A stretch of DNA of 35,850 nt from SIG603 sp964370115 (lineage in GTDB: Bacteria > Bacillota > Clostridia > Oscillospirales > Acutalibacteraceae), in assembly GCA_964370115.1 (NCBI GenBank), contig CAYJIA010000021.1, positions 1-35,850 of the forward strand, read 5' to 3'. Position numbers and translations under genes: made by a program. This document shows, one piece after another, positions 17,164 to 24,881 of this stretch (positions are counted from its first letter, which is position 1; every line of letters begins with the position of its first letter). Under the pieces are notes generated by a model, which worked only from the letters and a program-made list of their open reading frames with translations, was not told where the DNA came from and ran no database searches.

Positions 17164-19290
17164 TTAGTCAATATTTTCATTCGGTTGCATACACGCAAAA
17201 TTGCCAGTGTTGCAATCTTTAATTTCACCTATCTCTATGCTGATATCATCTATATTGAAATCACCGAAAAATACCTGATCGTCTTTGCCTAGTGCGCCTG
17301 GGACTATAGAGAAGGTATCTGAAATGCCATCGAGTGCATCTTCAAACGGTAGTTTTGCAACCGATGCTAGTGAAGCTGCTGCTCCACTGGTGTCTCTGCC
17401 GTGCATTGGGTTTGCACCTGGTGCAAATGGTACGCCGGCTTTTCTGCCGTCAGGCGTGTTACCTGTTTTTTTACCATACACCACGTTTGAAGTGATGGTT
17501 AAAATCGACATGGTGGGAACGCCGTTTCGGTAGGTGTGGAATTTGCGTATTTTTTCCATAAATGTATGGATAATGTCTGTGGCTATACTGTCTACTCTGT
17601 CGTCATTATTTCCGAATTTAGGATAATCTCCCTCAACTTGGTAATCAACTACAAGGCCATCTTCATCTCGAATTGCTTTTACCTTGGCGTATTTAATTGC
17701 GCTTAACGAGTCGGCTATAACCGAAAGTCCTGCAATACCAGTTGCGAAATAGCGCTTGACATCTCTATCGTGCAAAGCCATTTGCACACGCTCATAGCAG
17801 TATTTGTCGTGCATATAATGGATTATATTGAGAGCATTAACATACAATCCCGCAAGCCACTCTAGCATATCGTCATATTTTTGCGCGACATCATCATACT
17901 CTAGATATTCCGTTGTCACAGGACGGTATTTTGGACCGACCTGAATTTTTAGTTTTTCATCTACGCCGCCGTTGATTGCATATAGCAGGCATTTTGCAAG
18001 GTTTGCCCTTGCACCGAAAAATTGCATTTCTTTGCCGACCTTCATCGAGGATACACAGCAGGCTATTGCATAGTCATGTCCGTGGATTTCTCGCATCAAC
18101 TCATCGTTTTCGTATTGTATAGAAGAGGTTTTTATCGACATTTTTGCACAGTAACTTTTAAAGTTGGCAGGTAAGCGCCATGACCATAGAACTGTCAAGT
18201 TTGGCTCTGGAGCGGCACCCAAGGTGTCAAGTGTGTGCAAGAAACGGTAGGAGGTTTTTGTAACCATGTGATTACCTCCTGTTGCCATACCACCAATCGA
18301 CTCGGTAACCCATGTTGGATCTCCAGAGAAAAGGTTGTTGTAATCAGCTGTTCGAGCAAATTTAACAAGGCGTAGCTTCATTACAAAATGGTCAATATAC
18401 TCTTGTATTTCATCTTCGGTTGCAATACCTAATTTTAGGTCGCGCTCAATAAAGATATCTAAAAAAGTAGATACCCTACCAAGGCTCATTGCAGCACCGT
18501 TTTGCTCTTTGATAGCTGCAAGATATCCAAAATATAGCCACTGTATGGCTTCTTTTGCTGTTGATGCCGGTTTAGATATATCAAATCCATAACTGGCTGC
18601 CATAGTCTTTATTTCCTCGAGGGCTCTGTATTGTTCGGAGAGTTCCTCGCGCAAGCGTATATTATCTTCGGTCATGCGCTCCGGTGCAGTTTTAAACTGC
18701 TCACGTTTATCCTCTTTGAGCAAATCTATGCCGTAAAGGGCAATCCTACGATAATCGCCGATTATTCGTCCTCGGCCGTAAGCATCGGGGAGTCCTGTTA
18801 TAATTGCGGATTTTCGAGCAAGTTTTATTTCGTCTGTATATACATCAAAAACTCCGTCATTATGCGTTTTACGATATTTTAGAAAAATATCTTTAGTGCT
18901 TTCGGGAACTTCGTAACCGTATTGAGAGCAGGCGTTTACTGCGGTTCTGATTCCCCCGAAAGGTTGAAAGCTACGTTTGAAAGGTTTGTCAGTTTGAAAA
19001 CCAACAATTGTTTCGAGTTCTTTATCAAGGTAGCCTGGGGAATGCGAGGTCACGGTAGAAACAATATCGCTATCCATTTCCAGCACACCGTTTTTTTCAC
19101 TTTCTTGCTTGTTAAGCTCGGTAACTTTTTTCCACAATTTTTTAGTGCTATCTGCGGCAGGTGATAAAAAGTTTTCATCGCCATCATATGGAGTATAGTT
19201 GAGTGTAATAAAATCTCCGACATCAACTGCAACACTGCACCATCTGCCTGTTTTGAAGCCTTTCCATGAATTTGTAAAATTAAACGTCAT
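17164..19290 (-). CDS. pflB: Pyruvate formate-lyase catalytic core (lacking the glycyl-radical domain)
   Basis: A 708-residue cytoplasmic enzyme that turns pyruvate and CoA into acetyl-CoA and formate. PFL landmarks: FGGIRTAVNAC (111-121), ITGLPDAYGRGRIIGDYRR (164-182), WLYFGYLAAIKEQNGAAMSLGR, and the catalytic cysteine pair in YAIACCVSSMK (Cys411-Cys412). TPDGRKAGVPFAPGANPMHG and LPFEDALDGISDTFSIVP lie near the end. After LGKDD (residue 671) the normal radical domain is missing. Instead a 37-residue tail with two cysteines (QVFFGDFNIDD...FACMQPNENID) precedes the stop. The radical glycine is encoded by the next gene. Operon order is core, radical subunit, activase, formate channel. No frameshift or base run suggests a sequencing error at the split. 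Confidence 0.93.
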   Translation of the reverse strand: MTFNFTNSWKGFKTGRWCSVAVDVGDFITLNYTPYDGDENFLSPAADSTKKLWKKVTELNKQESEKNGVLEMDSDIVSTVTSHSPGYLDKELETIVGFQTDKPFKRSFQPFGGIRTAVNACSQYGYEVPESTKDIFLKYRKTHNDGVFDVYTDEIKLARKSAIITGLPDAYGRGRIIGDYRRIALYGIDLLKEDKREQFKTAPERMTEDNIRLREELSEQYRALEEIKTMAASYGFDISKPASTAKEAIQWLYFGYLAAIKEQNGAAMSLGRVSTFLDIFIERDLKLGIATEDEIQEYIDHFVMKLRLVKFARTADYNNLFSGDPTWVTESIGGMATGGNHMVTKTSYRFLHTLDTLGAAPEPNLTVLWSWRLPANFKSYCAKMSIKTSSIQYENDELMREIHGHDYAIACCVSSMKVGKEMQFFGARANLAKCLLYAINGGVDEKLKIQVGPKYRPVTTEYLEYDDVAQKYDDMLEWLAGLYVNALNIIHYMHDKYCYERVQMALHDRDVKRYFATGIAGLSVIADSLSAIKYAKVKAIRDEDGLVVDYQVEGDYPKFGNNDDRVDSIATDIIHTFMEKIRKFHTYRNGVPTMSILTITSNVVYGKKTGNTPDGRKAGVPFAPGANPMHGRDTSGAAASLASVAKLPFEDALDGISDTFSIVPGALGKDDQVFFGDFNIDDISIEIGEIKDCNTGNFACMQPNENID

Positions 19291-19376
19291 ATACTATTTC
19301 CTTTCTGCATTTCCTTTTTTTACACATAAGTTAGCAAAAGCTAACCTGCGTTCGTTAATGTTTTTGCCTCGAATAA

Positions 19377-19382
19377 ATTATA
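19377..19382 (-). promoter_or_regulatory. Candidate -10 element of the formate-lyase operon
   Basis: TATAAT on the minus strand, about 87 bases before the core gene's start. The expected -35 position has no clear match, consistent with an activator-dependent promoter. Confidence 0.35.
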
Positions 19383-19439
19383 CTATATGTTGATAAATAA
19401 ATATAGATGCAAAATAGATAAGATTATTTTAATCACTTT

Positions 19440-19479
19440 GTTAAATTTTAGTCAATCTTTGTTAAAAATTAGTCAATCT
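19440..19479. promoter_or_regulatory. Direct repeats, candidate operator
   Basis: GTTAAATTTTAGTCAATCT (19440-19458) and GTTAAAAATTAGTCAATCT (19461-19479) match at 17 of 19 positions with a 21-bp period, two helical turns. They lie 60-100 bp upstream of the candidate -10, a typical place for activator binding. Confidence 0.5.
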
Positions 19480-19631
19480 GTTTTCGGAAGGCGTTTTAGA
19501 CAGATTGTTAGTCTAATTTTGCAAAGACAAAATGATTAAATTCCCACGAGCTTATTTTGCCACATATGGGCTTTGTTATTCAAAAAAATTATGAAAGGGG
19601 AGATAGGTGTCGAGTATCTTGGGCAATTGAT

Positions 19632-19669
19632 AAAACCTCACCGAAAACAAGTGATTTCAGTGAGGTTTT
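19632..19669. terminator. Hairpin before the DtxR-like fragment
   Basis: AAAACCTCAC (19632-19641) pairs perfectly with GTGAGGTTTT (19660-19669), with inner CGAAA/TTTCA pairing. It ends only 4 bases before the first available start of the regulator fragment. Confidence 0.55.
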
Positions 19670-19672
19670 ACA

Positions 19673-20005
19673 GTGGGCAGGAAGTCTTACTTATGCTACT
19701 TGGGATATGATAGGCTTGCGAGATTTATGAATATTTCAAGAGCAAGTGTTTGTCGTGCTGTGTACTTACTAGAGCAAGAAGAGCTTGTTGATATAGATGG
19801 CAAATCAAATATCATATTTACCGCAAAAGGCGAGAAATCGGCAAAAGAAGTTATAGAACGTTATAAATTTTTTAAGGATTTTCTAATGTCGATAGGTATT
19901 GATGAAGAAAATGCCGCATTTGATGCATGCAATCTTGAACACGCTCTAAGAGAAGATAGTTTTGAGCAACTCAAACTATTTTTACTTAGCAATAATATAG
20001 TTTAA
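19673..20005 (+). pseudogene. DtxR/MntR-family metal-dependent regulator, N-terminally truncated
   Basis: A 110-residue frame from a GTG at 19673. Residues 13-40 match the recognition part of the DtxR winged helix (DRLARFMNISRASVCRAVYL) and residues 40-55 the wing. Residues 60-102 match the metal-binding/dimer domain, with FDACNLEHAL carrying the Cys86-Glu89-His90 ligand set. The first helix of the DNA-binding domain, normally about 25 residues, is missing. A stop at 19661 and a hairpin end the frame upstream, and there is no good ribosome binding site. The usual ligand histidine in the 'ERH' position is Tyr64. It is probably a decayed regulator, or a short protein started elsewhere. It has its own terminator at 20011-20050. 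Confidence 0.6.
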
Positions 20006-20010
20006 TTTTA

Positions 20011-20050
20011 AGCGCCACTGCAATACAGTTTTGCAGTGGCGCTTTATTTC
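20011..20050 (+). terminator. Intrinsic terminator after the DtxR-like fragment
   Basis: AGCGCCACTGCAA (20011-20023) pairs perfectly with TTGCAGTGGCGCT (20031-20043), then TTATTTC. Confidence 0.85.
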
Positions 20051-20094
20051 TTACAATATACTGACAGATATATTTCTAAATTTGAATTTTTGCA

Positions 20095-20123
20095 TTGACA
20101 ATAGTAGCAAAGTGTGTTATCAT
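20095..20123 (+). promoter_or_regulatory. Promoter of the trp operon
   Basis: Perfect TTGACA (20095-20100), a 17-base spacer and TATCAT (20118-20123). Transcription would begin near 20130, just before the T-box leader. Confidence 0.75.
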
Positions 20124-20129
20124 GAATAT

Positions 20130-20419
20130 AATTTAATATGATAAACCGTTGAAGTGGAGATAAAAATAGGAAAAGAACTCACAGAGAGTCGGGGGTGGTG
20201 TGATCCTGACAGTAACTGCTTATTAAATGGACCGCTGAGGGCATAGTCAAAGGGGGAAACCTTGAGTATTCTATGACGTGTTGGCTTACGTAAGTAGTCG
20301 GAAGTGTGTTAGCATTTCGCTGAGTGTGTGAAGTTTTATTCACAAATCAAGGTGGTACCGCGGGTATTTTGTATTCTCGTCCTTGACAGATTAATTTCTG
20401 TCAAGGACTTTTTGTTTTT
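20130..20419 (+). ncRNA. T-box leader specific for tRNA-Trp
   Basis: The leader carries the T-box core AAGGTGGTACCGCG at 20349-20362. Stem I has GAGAGTC, a GTGGTGTGA apical segment and a specifier region TTAAATGGACCGCTGAGG, with the codon TGG (20228-20230) read as tryptophan. A terminator, GTCCTTGACAG (20379-20389) pairing with CTGTCAAGGAC (20398-20408) plus T's, follows. Its 5' part competes with the antiterminator formed by the T-box. Uncharged tRNA-Trp should stabilise the antiterminator and allow reading into trpE. The specifier agrees with the seven trp genes downstream. Confidence 0.93.
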
Positions 20420-20453
20420 GTATGGGAAAATATTATTTTATGGAGGAATTACT

Positions 20454-21908
20454 ATGGACTATTATCCAAGCCTAAATCAAATGAAAGAGATGCTAAACGG
20501 CACCGATTACAAGTCAGTTCCAGTAACACTGTCGATTGCGTTGGATGTAAAAACGATGGATGTTTATAAAAAACTGAAGCATATCAGTAAGAACGTTTTT
20601 ATTTTAGAATCTTGTGAGGACAGAGAAAATCTCGGGCGATACAGCTTTTTAGGATACGACCCTATTTTAGAAATAACGGCAAAAGATAATCATATCAAGA
20701 TAAATACTGCACTTTCTTTTGAAATTAACGATAATAGTCCACACAAATATATAAGACAAATTTTAGATGAGTATAAAAGTCCAAAAATTGAGAGCCTGCC
20801 GCCTTTTACGGGAGGACTTGTGGGTTATTTCTCTTATGACTTTATTAAATACAGCATACCAAAACTGAAATTAAATGCAAATGATGACGAGAATTTTAAC
20901 GATGTCGATTTGATGTTGTTTAATAAAATTATTGCAATTGATAATTTTGAAAATAAACTTATATTTATTGTTAATATTAAAACTGACGAGCTTGAAAAGA
21001 ATTATAATAAAGCGCTAAGCGAAATCCGTAATATGGTTGCAGTGGTGGTTTCGGGAGAGCTTGCAAAAGAGGAAAAAGGTACACTTTTATCTGAGTTCAA
21101 AGCTACTTTCAGTAAAGAAGAATTTTGTGAAATGGTCGAAAAAGCGAAAAAATATATCTATGAAGGCGACATTTTCCAAGTTGTACTATCAAATAGGCTT
21201 TCCGCAGACTTTAAAGGAAGTCTCATTGATGTTTACGAAAAGTTGAGAAAGCAAAATCCATCACCCTATATGTTCTATTTTTCAAGTAATGACATCGAAA
21301 TGGCTGGAGCTTCTCCCGAAACCTTGGTGAAAGTTCTCGATAAAAAAGTGATGACATATCCACTGGCAGGCACTCGAAAGAGAGGCACGACACAGTGTGA
21401 AGATTTAATATTTGAAAAGGAATTACTAGCTGACAAAAAAGAGATAGCCGAGCATAATATGCTTGTGGATTTGGGTAGAAATGATATTGGTAAAATTAGC
21501 GAGTTTGGAACAGTTAATGTAGAAGAATATATGAAAGTGCTTAGGTTCTCTACGGTTATGCACATTGGTTCGACAGTTACAGGGATTGTTAAAAATGATA
21601 AAGACGCGCTAGATGCAGTCGATGCGATTCTTCCAGCGGGAACATTATCAGGGGCGCCGAAAATTCGTGCCATGGAAATTATCGATGAGCTAGAAAATGA
21701 AAAACGCGGTGTTTATGGGGGGGCTATCGGGTATTTGGATTTTAACGGAAATATTGATACCTGTATTGCAATAAGACTTGCGTTTAAGAAGAAAAATAAA
21801 ATATTCATTCGTTCAGGTGCTGGGATTGTGATGGACTCTGACCCTGTAAGCGAATACGAAGAATGTATAAATAAAGCAAAATCTGTAGTTTCAGTATTGG
21901 AGGGTTGA
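20454..21908 (+). CDS. trpE: Anthranilate synthase component I
   Basis: A 484-residue protein starting at the ATG at 20454 (GGAGG 7 bases upstream). Longer readings from 20328 run through the T-box terminator and are not credible. It converts chorismate to anthranilate using ammonia from TrpG. Family blocks: the LES feedback motif in FILESCEDRENLGRYSFLG; GGLVGYFSYDFIKY; YEGDIFQVVLSNR; MAGASPETLVKV; YPLAGTRKRG; and LPAGTLSGAPKIRAMEIIDELE. The feedback motif predicts inhibition by tryptophan. It is the first gene of the operon, and its stop lies 2 bases before the trpG start. Confidence 0.97.
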   Translation: MDYYPSLNQMKEMLNGTDYKSVPVTLSIALDVKTMDVYKKLKHISKNVFILESCEDRENLGRYSFLGYDPILEITAKDNHIKINTALSFEINDNSPHKYIRQILDEYKSPKIESLPPFTGGLVGYFSYDFIKYSIPKLKLNANDDENFNDVDLMLFNKIIAIDNFENKLIFIVNIKTDELEKNYNKALSEIRNMVAVVVSGELAKEEKGTLLSEFKATFSKEEFCEMVEKAKKYIYEGDIFQVVLSNRLSADFKGSLIDVYEKLRKQNPSPYMFYFSSNDIEMAGASPETLVKVLDKKVMTYPLAGTRKRGTTQCEDLIFEKELLADKKEIAEHNMLVDLGRNDIGKISEFGTVNVEEYMKVLRFSTVMHIGSTVTGIVKNDKDALDAVDAILPAGTLSGAPKIRAMEIIDELENEKRGVYGGAIGYLDFNGNIDTCIAIRLAFKKKNKIFIRSGAGIVMDSDPVSEYEECINKAKSVVSVLEG

Positions 21909-21910
21909 AA

Positions 21911-22483
21911 ATGGTATTAATAATAGATAATTACGACAGTTTTTCGTACAACTTATACCAAGCAATCGGTGAGGTAAACCCTGATGTGAAAGTTATAAAG
22001 AATGACGAAATGACAGTTGAGCAGATTGATGAATTGGCGCCCACACATATAATTTTATCCCCAGGGCCCAAAAGGCCTAAAGATGCAGGCGTTTGCATTG
22101 AAGTTATAAAAAAACTTCATACAAAATATCCTATGCTCGGAGTTTGCTTAGGGCATCAATCGATTTGCGAATCATTCGGAGCGACAATTAGTTATGCAAA
22201 AGAGGTTATGCATGGCAAGCAATCGAAAATTACCCATAAAAACAGCATACTATTTAAAGGTGTAGAGGACGAAGTTTTGGTGGCGAGATATCATTCTTTG
22301 GCGGCGCTTGAAAGTACTATGCCAAGTGAACTATCAATAACAGCTATAACAGAAGATGGCGAGATTATGGCAGTTGAACATACCAAGTATCCAGTTTTCG
22401 GGGTGCAGTTTCACCCAGAATCAATACTAACTCCTTGTGGGAAAACAATAATCAAGAATTTTTTGGAGGTAAATCATGATTAA
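21911..22483 (+). CDS. trpG: Anthranilate synthase component II (glutamine amidotransferase)
   Basis: A 190-residue class I amidotransferase. I chose the ATG at 21911, 6 bases after GGAGGG, rather than the TTG at 21905. The catalytic triad is visible: the nucleophile Cys in LGVCLGHQSI and His-x-Glu in GVQFHPESI. The oxyanion block ILSPGPKRPKDAG is present. It releases ammonia from glutamine for TrpE. There is no fusion to trpD, unlike in enterobacteria: its last 8 bases overlap the trpD start instead. Confidence 0.96.
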   Translation: MVLIIDNYDSFSYNLYQAIGEVNPDVKVIKNDEMTVEQIDELAPTHIILSPGPKRPKDAGVCIEVIKKLHTKYPMLGVCLGHQSICESFGATISYAKEVMHGKQSKITHKNSILFKGVEDEVLVARYHSLAALESTMPSELSITAITEDGEIMAVEHTKYPVFGVQFHPESILTPCGKTIIKNFLEVNHD

Positions 22484-23483
22484 AGAAGCTATAGTCAAAC
22501 TGTTAAATAAGGAAAATTTGACGCCGGACTTGGCGTATGATGTAATGGACGAAATCATGAGCGGAAAAACATCAGATGTTCAAATCGGCTCATATTTAAC
22601 AGCGCTTGCGATGAAAGGTGAAACTATTGATGAAATCGTCGCTTCTGCAAGAAGCATGCGTACACATGCGACAAAACTGTTAAATGATAGAGATGTTCTT
22701 GAAATTGTTGGCACAGGTGGAGATAGCTCAAATTCATTTAATATTTCAACAACATCAGCAATAGTTTTAGCAAGTGCTGGAGTTCCTGTTGCAAAGCATG
22801 GCAACAGAGCCGCCTCGAGTAAATGTGGTTCTGCCGATGTTTTGGAAGCTTTAGGCGTGAAAATAAATATTACACCCGAAAAAAGTATGCAATTGCTTGA
22901 GGATATAGGGATTTGTTTCCTTTTTGCACCACTTTATCACAGTGCAATGAAGAATGTAGCTCCTGTAAGAAAAGAGCTAGGAGTTCGAACAATTTTTAAT
23001 ATTTTAGGCCCTCTTTCTAACCCATTAGGTGCGAGTATGCAACTAATGGGAGTGTATGATGAGAGTCTCGTTGAACCACTTGCAGAGGTGCTAACAAAGC
23101 TTGGCGTTAAACGTGCCATGGTAGTGTATGGGACAGATGGATTGGATGAAATATCAGTTTCTGCACCTACAAAGGTTTGCGAAATTAGAAACGGCTGGTA
23201 TAAAACTTACGAAATTAATCCGACAGAACATAGATTTTACTTAAATGACAAGTCAGATTTGCTTGGGGGCACAGCACAAGAAAACGCTGAAATTACAAGA
23301 AGGATTTTATGTGGAGAGCAGGGCGCAAAACGTGATGCAGTAGTTTTAAACTCAGCAGCAGCTCTATATATTTCAAGAGATGGTATAACTTTAGAAGATG
23401 CAATTGTAGAAATTGAAGAAATTTTAGACAGTGGAAAAGCTATGACAAAACTTGATGAATTTATCAAGCTATCAAATAGTTAG
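22476..23483 (+). CDS. trpD: Anthranilate phosphoribosyltransferase
   Basis: A 335-residue protein that attaches phosphoribose from PRPP to anthranilate. The PRPP-binding loop is GTGGDSSNSFNISTTSA, with Ser in place of the more common Gly after GTGGD. Further family blocks are KHGNRAASSKCGSADVLEALG, FLFAPLYHSAMKNVAPVRKELG and RTIFNILGPLSNP. GGAGG precedes the ATG, which overlaps trpG. Confidence 0.97.
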   Translation: MIKEAIVKLLNKENLTPDLAYDVMDEIMSGKTSDVQIGSYLTALAMKGETIDEIVASARSMRTHATKLLNDRDVLEIVGTGGDSSNSFNISTTSAIVLASAGVPVAKHGNRAASSKCGSADVLEALGVKINITPEKSMQLLEDIGICFLFAPLYHSAMKNVAPVRKELGVRTIFNILGPLSNPLGASMQLMGVYDESLVEPLAEVLTKLGVKRAMVVYGTDGLDEISVSAPTKVCEIRNGWYKTYEINPTEHRFYLNDKSDLLGGTAQENAEITRRILCGEQGAKRDAVVLNSAAALYISRDGITLEDAIVEIEEILDSGKAMTKLDEFIKLSNS

Positions 23484-23491
23484 GAGGGGTA

Positions 23492-24286
23492 ATGTTGATT
23501 TTAGATGAACTTGCACAATCCTCTAAAATAAGAGTCTTAGAGGATAAAAAAACTACTTCTTTAAATGATATGAAAACACAGGCATTAAGCATTGATAAAG
23601 GAGATTTTCGGTTTGAAAAAGCTTTAAGACAAGATTTTCCAAGCCTTATATGCGAAGTGAAAAAAGCTTCGCCGTCAAAGGGTGTTATTTCTGAAAAATT
23701 CCCATATTTAGATATAGCGATAGAATATGAAAAAAGTGGGGCAAATTGCATATCTGTGCTTACCGAGCCAAAATGGTTTTTAGGTAGTGATGAAATATTT
23801 AAAGAAATCAGACAGAAGGTAAACCTGCCGATGTTAAGAAAAGATTTTACCGTAGATGAATATCAAATATATCAAGCAAAAGTTATGGGTGCAGATGCAG
23901 TCTTGCTAATAGTTTCGATTTTAAGTGAAAATCAAATTGTAGAATATTTAGAAATTTGTGACAAATTAGGGATATCGGCACTTGTAGAAACCCATGACGA
24001 AGAAGAAATTTTAGTTGCGAAAAATTGTGGAGCTAGAATAATCGGTGTTAACAACCGAAACTTAAAGGACTTTACTGTGAATTTGGATAATTCCACTCAG
24101 CTAAAAAATTTTATTCCAAGTGATACAATTTATGTGGCTGAAAGCGGGATATTAACGCCCGAAGATGGAATCAAGCTGGTGGAAAATGCGGCAAATTCAC
24201 TTTTAATAGGTGAGGCGCTGATGCGTTGTGAAAATATAAAATGCTTTATTCAAACGATTAAGGAGTATGAGTATGAGCAAAATTAA
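23492..24286 (+). CDS. trpC: Indole-3-glycerol phosphate synthase
   Basis: A 264-residue (beta/alpha)8 enzyme, monofunctional and not fused to TrpF. It closes the indole ring of CdRP. Visible blocks: ICEVKKASPSKGVI with the catalytic lysine, ISVLTEPKWFLGS, LRKDFTVDEYQIYQA, GADAVLLIVSIL, LVETHDEEE, IIGVNNRNLKDFTV, VAESGI and LLIGEALM. AGGAGGGG stands before the start. Its end overlaps the trpF start by 14 bases. Confidence 0.96.
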   Translation: MLILDELAQSSKIRVLEDKKTTSLNDMKTQALSIDKGDFRFEKALRQDFPSLICEVKKASPSKGVISEKFPYLDIAIEYEKSGANCISVLTEPKWFLGSDEIFKEIRQKVNLPMLRKDFTVDEYQIYQAKVMGADAVLLIVSILSENQIVEYLEICDKLGISALVETHDEEEILVAKNCGARIIGVNNRNLKDFTVNLDNSTQLKNFIPSDTIYVAESGILTPEDGIKLVENAANSLLIGEALMRCENIKCFIQTIKEYEYEQN

Positions 24287-24881
24287 AATTTGTGGTCTTT
24301 TTCGTGAAATAGATATAGAGTATGTAAATAACGCAAAACCAGATTTTGCAGGATTTATAATTAACTTTCCGAAAAGTCATAGAAGTATAAACGTTGACAC
24401 CGCGAAATTTTTGATTTCACAGCTTGATAAAAATATAAAATCTGTGTGTGTATTTGTAAATGAGCCTATCGAATATATAAAGAAGTTTACTGGGATTTGT
24501 GATATAATTCAGCTTCATGGAAATGAAGATAATGAGTTTATTGAAAAACTGCGCGAAAAGATGCAAAACACAGAAATCTGGAAAGCTTTTAAAATTAACA
24601 ATTCAAATGATTTAATTAATGCAAAGAATTGTACTGCTGATGTGATTTTGCTTGATAATGGTTATGGCACAGGTGAGGTTTTTGATTGGGATATAATAGA
24701 AAGCTTTGATAAAAAATTTATTTTAGCAGGTGGAATAAGCGCAAAAAACATTAAAACAGCTATAAATAAATTTAGTCCATATGCAGTTGATTTAAGCAGT
24801 AGTGTTGAAATAGAAAAAAAGAAAAATTTTGAGAAAATAAAAGAGATAATAGATATAGTGAGGAGTAGTAACTATGAGTGA
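24273..24881 (+). CDS. trpF: Phosphoribosylanthranilate isomerase
   Basis: About 202 residues from the ATG at 24273, which has AGGAG 7 bases upstream; an ATG at 24267 would leave only one base. It isomerises phosphoribosylanthranilate to CdRP. KICGLF near the N-terminus has the catalytic cysteine and VILLDNGYGTG the catalytic aspartate. GFIINFPKSHRSI, IIQLHGNED and ILAGGISAKNI complete the family pattern. The C-terminus, YAVDLSSSVE, binds phosphate. It overlaps trpB by 8 bases. Confidence 0.95.
   Translation: MSKIKICGLFREIDIEYVNNAKPDFAGFIINFPKSHRSINVDTAKFLISQLDKNIKSVCVFVNEPIEYIKKFTGICDIIQLHGNEDNEFIEKLREKMQNTEIWKAFKINNSNDLINAKNCTADVILLDNGYGTGEVFDWDIIESFDKKFILAGGISAKNIKTAINKFSPYAVDLSSSVEIEKKKNFEKIKEIIDIVRSSNYE

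Larger units (their letters stand above)
19291..19672. other. Regulatory region upstream of the formate-lyase operon
   Basis: The stretch holds a GTTAGC-AAAA-GCTAAC hairpin in the leader (19330-19345) and a TATAAT -10 on the minus strand (19377-19382). It also contains two 19-bp direct repeats 21 bases apart (19440-19479), a partly matching inverted copy (about 19502-19516), and a hairpin at 19632-19669. I see no gene: a 38-codon frame from 19591 lacks a ribosome binding site. Confidence 0.55.

Noticed and set aside
19591..19707. 38-codon frame before the DtxR-like fragment
   Set aside because: It has no ribosome binding site, runs through a hairpin and has no recognisable product.
20328..20453. 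Upstream extension of trpE beginning at 20328
   Set aside because: It would translate the T-box core and terminator. The ATG at 20454 has GGAGG and begins the conserved TrpE sequence.
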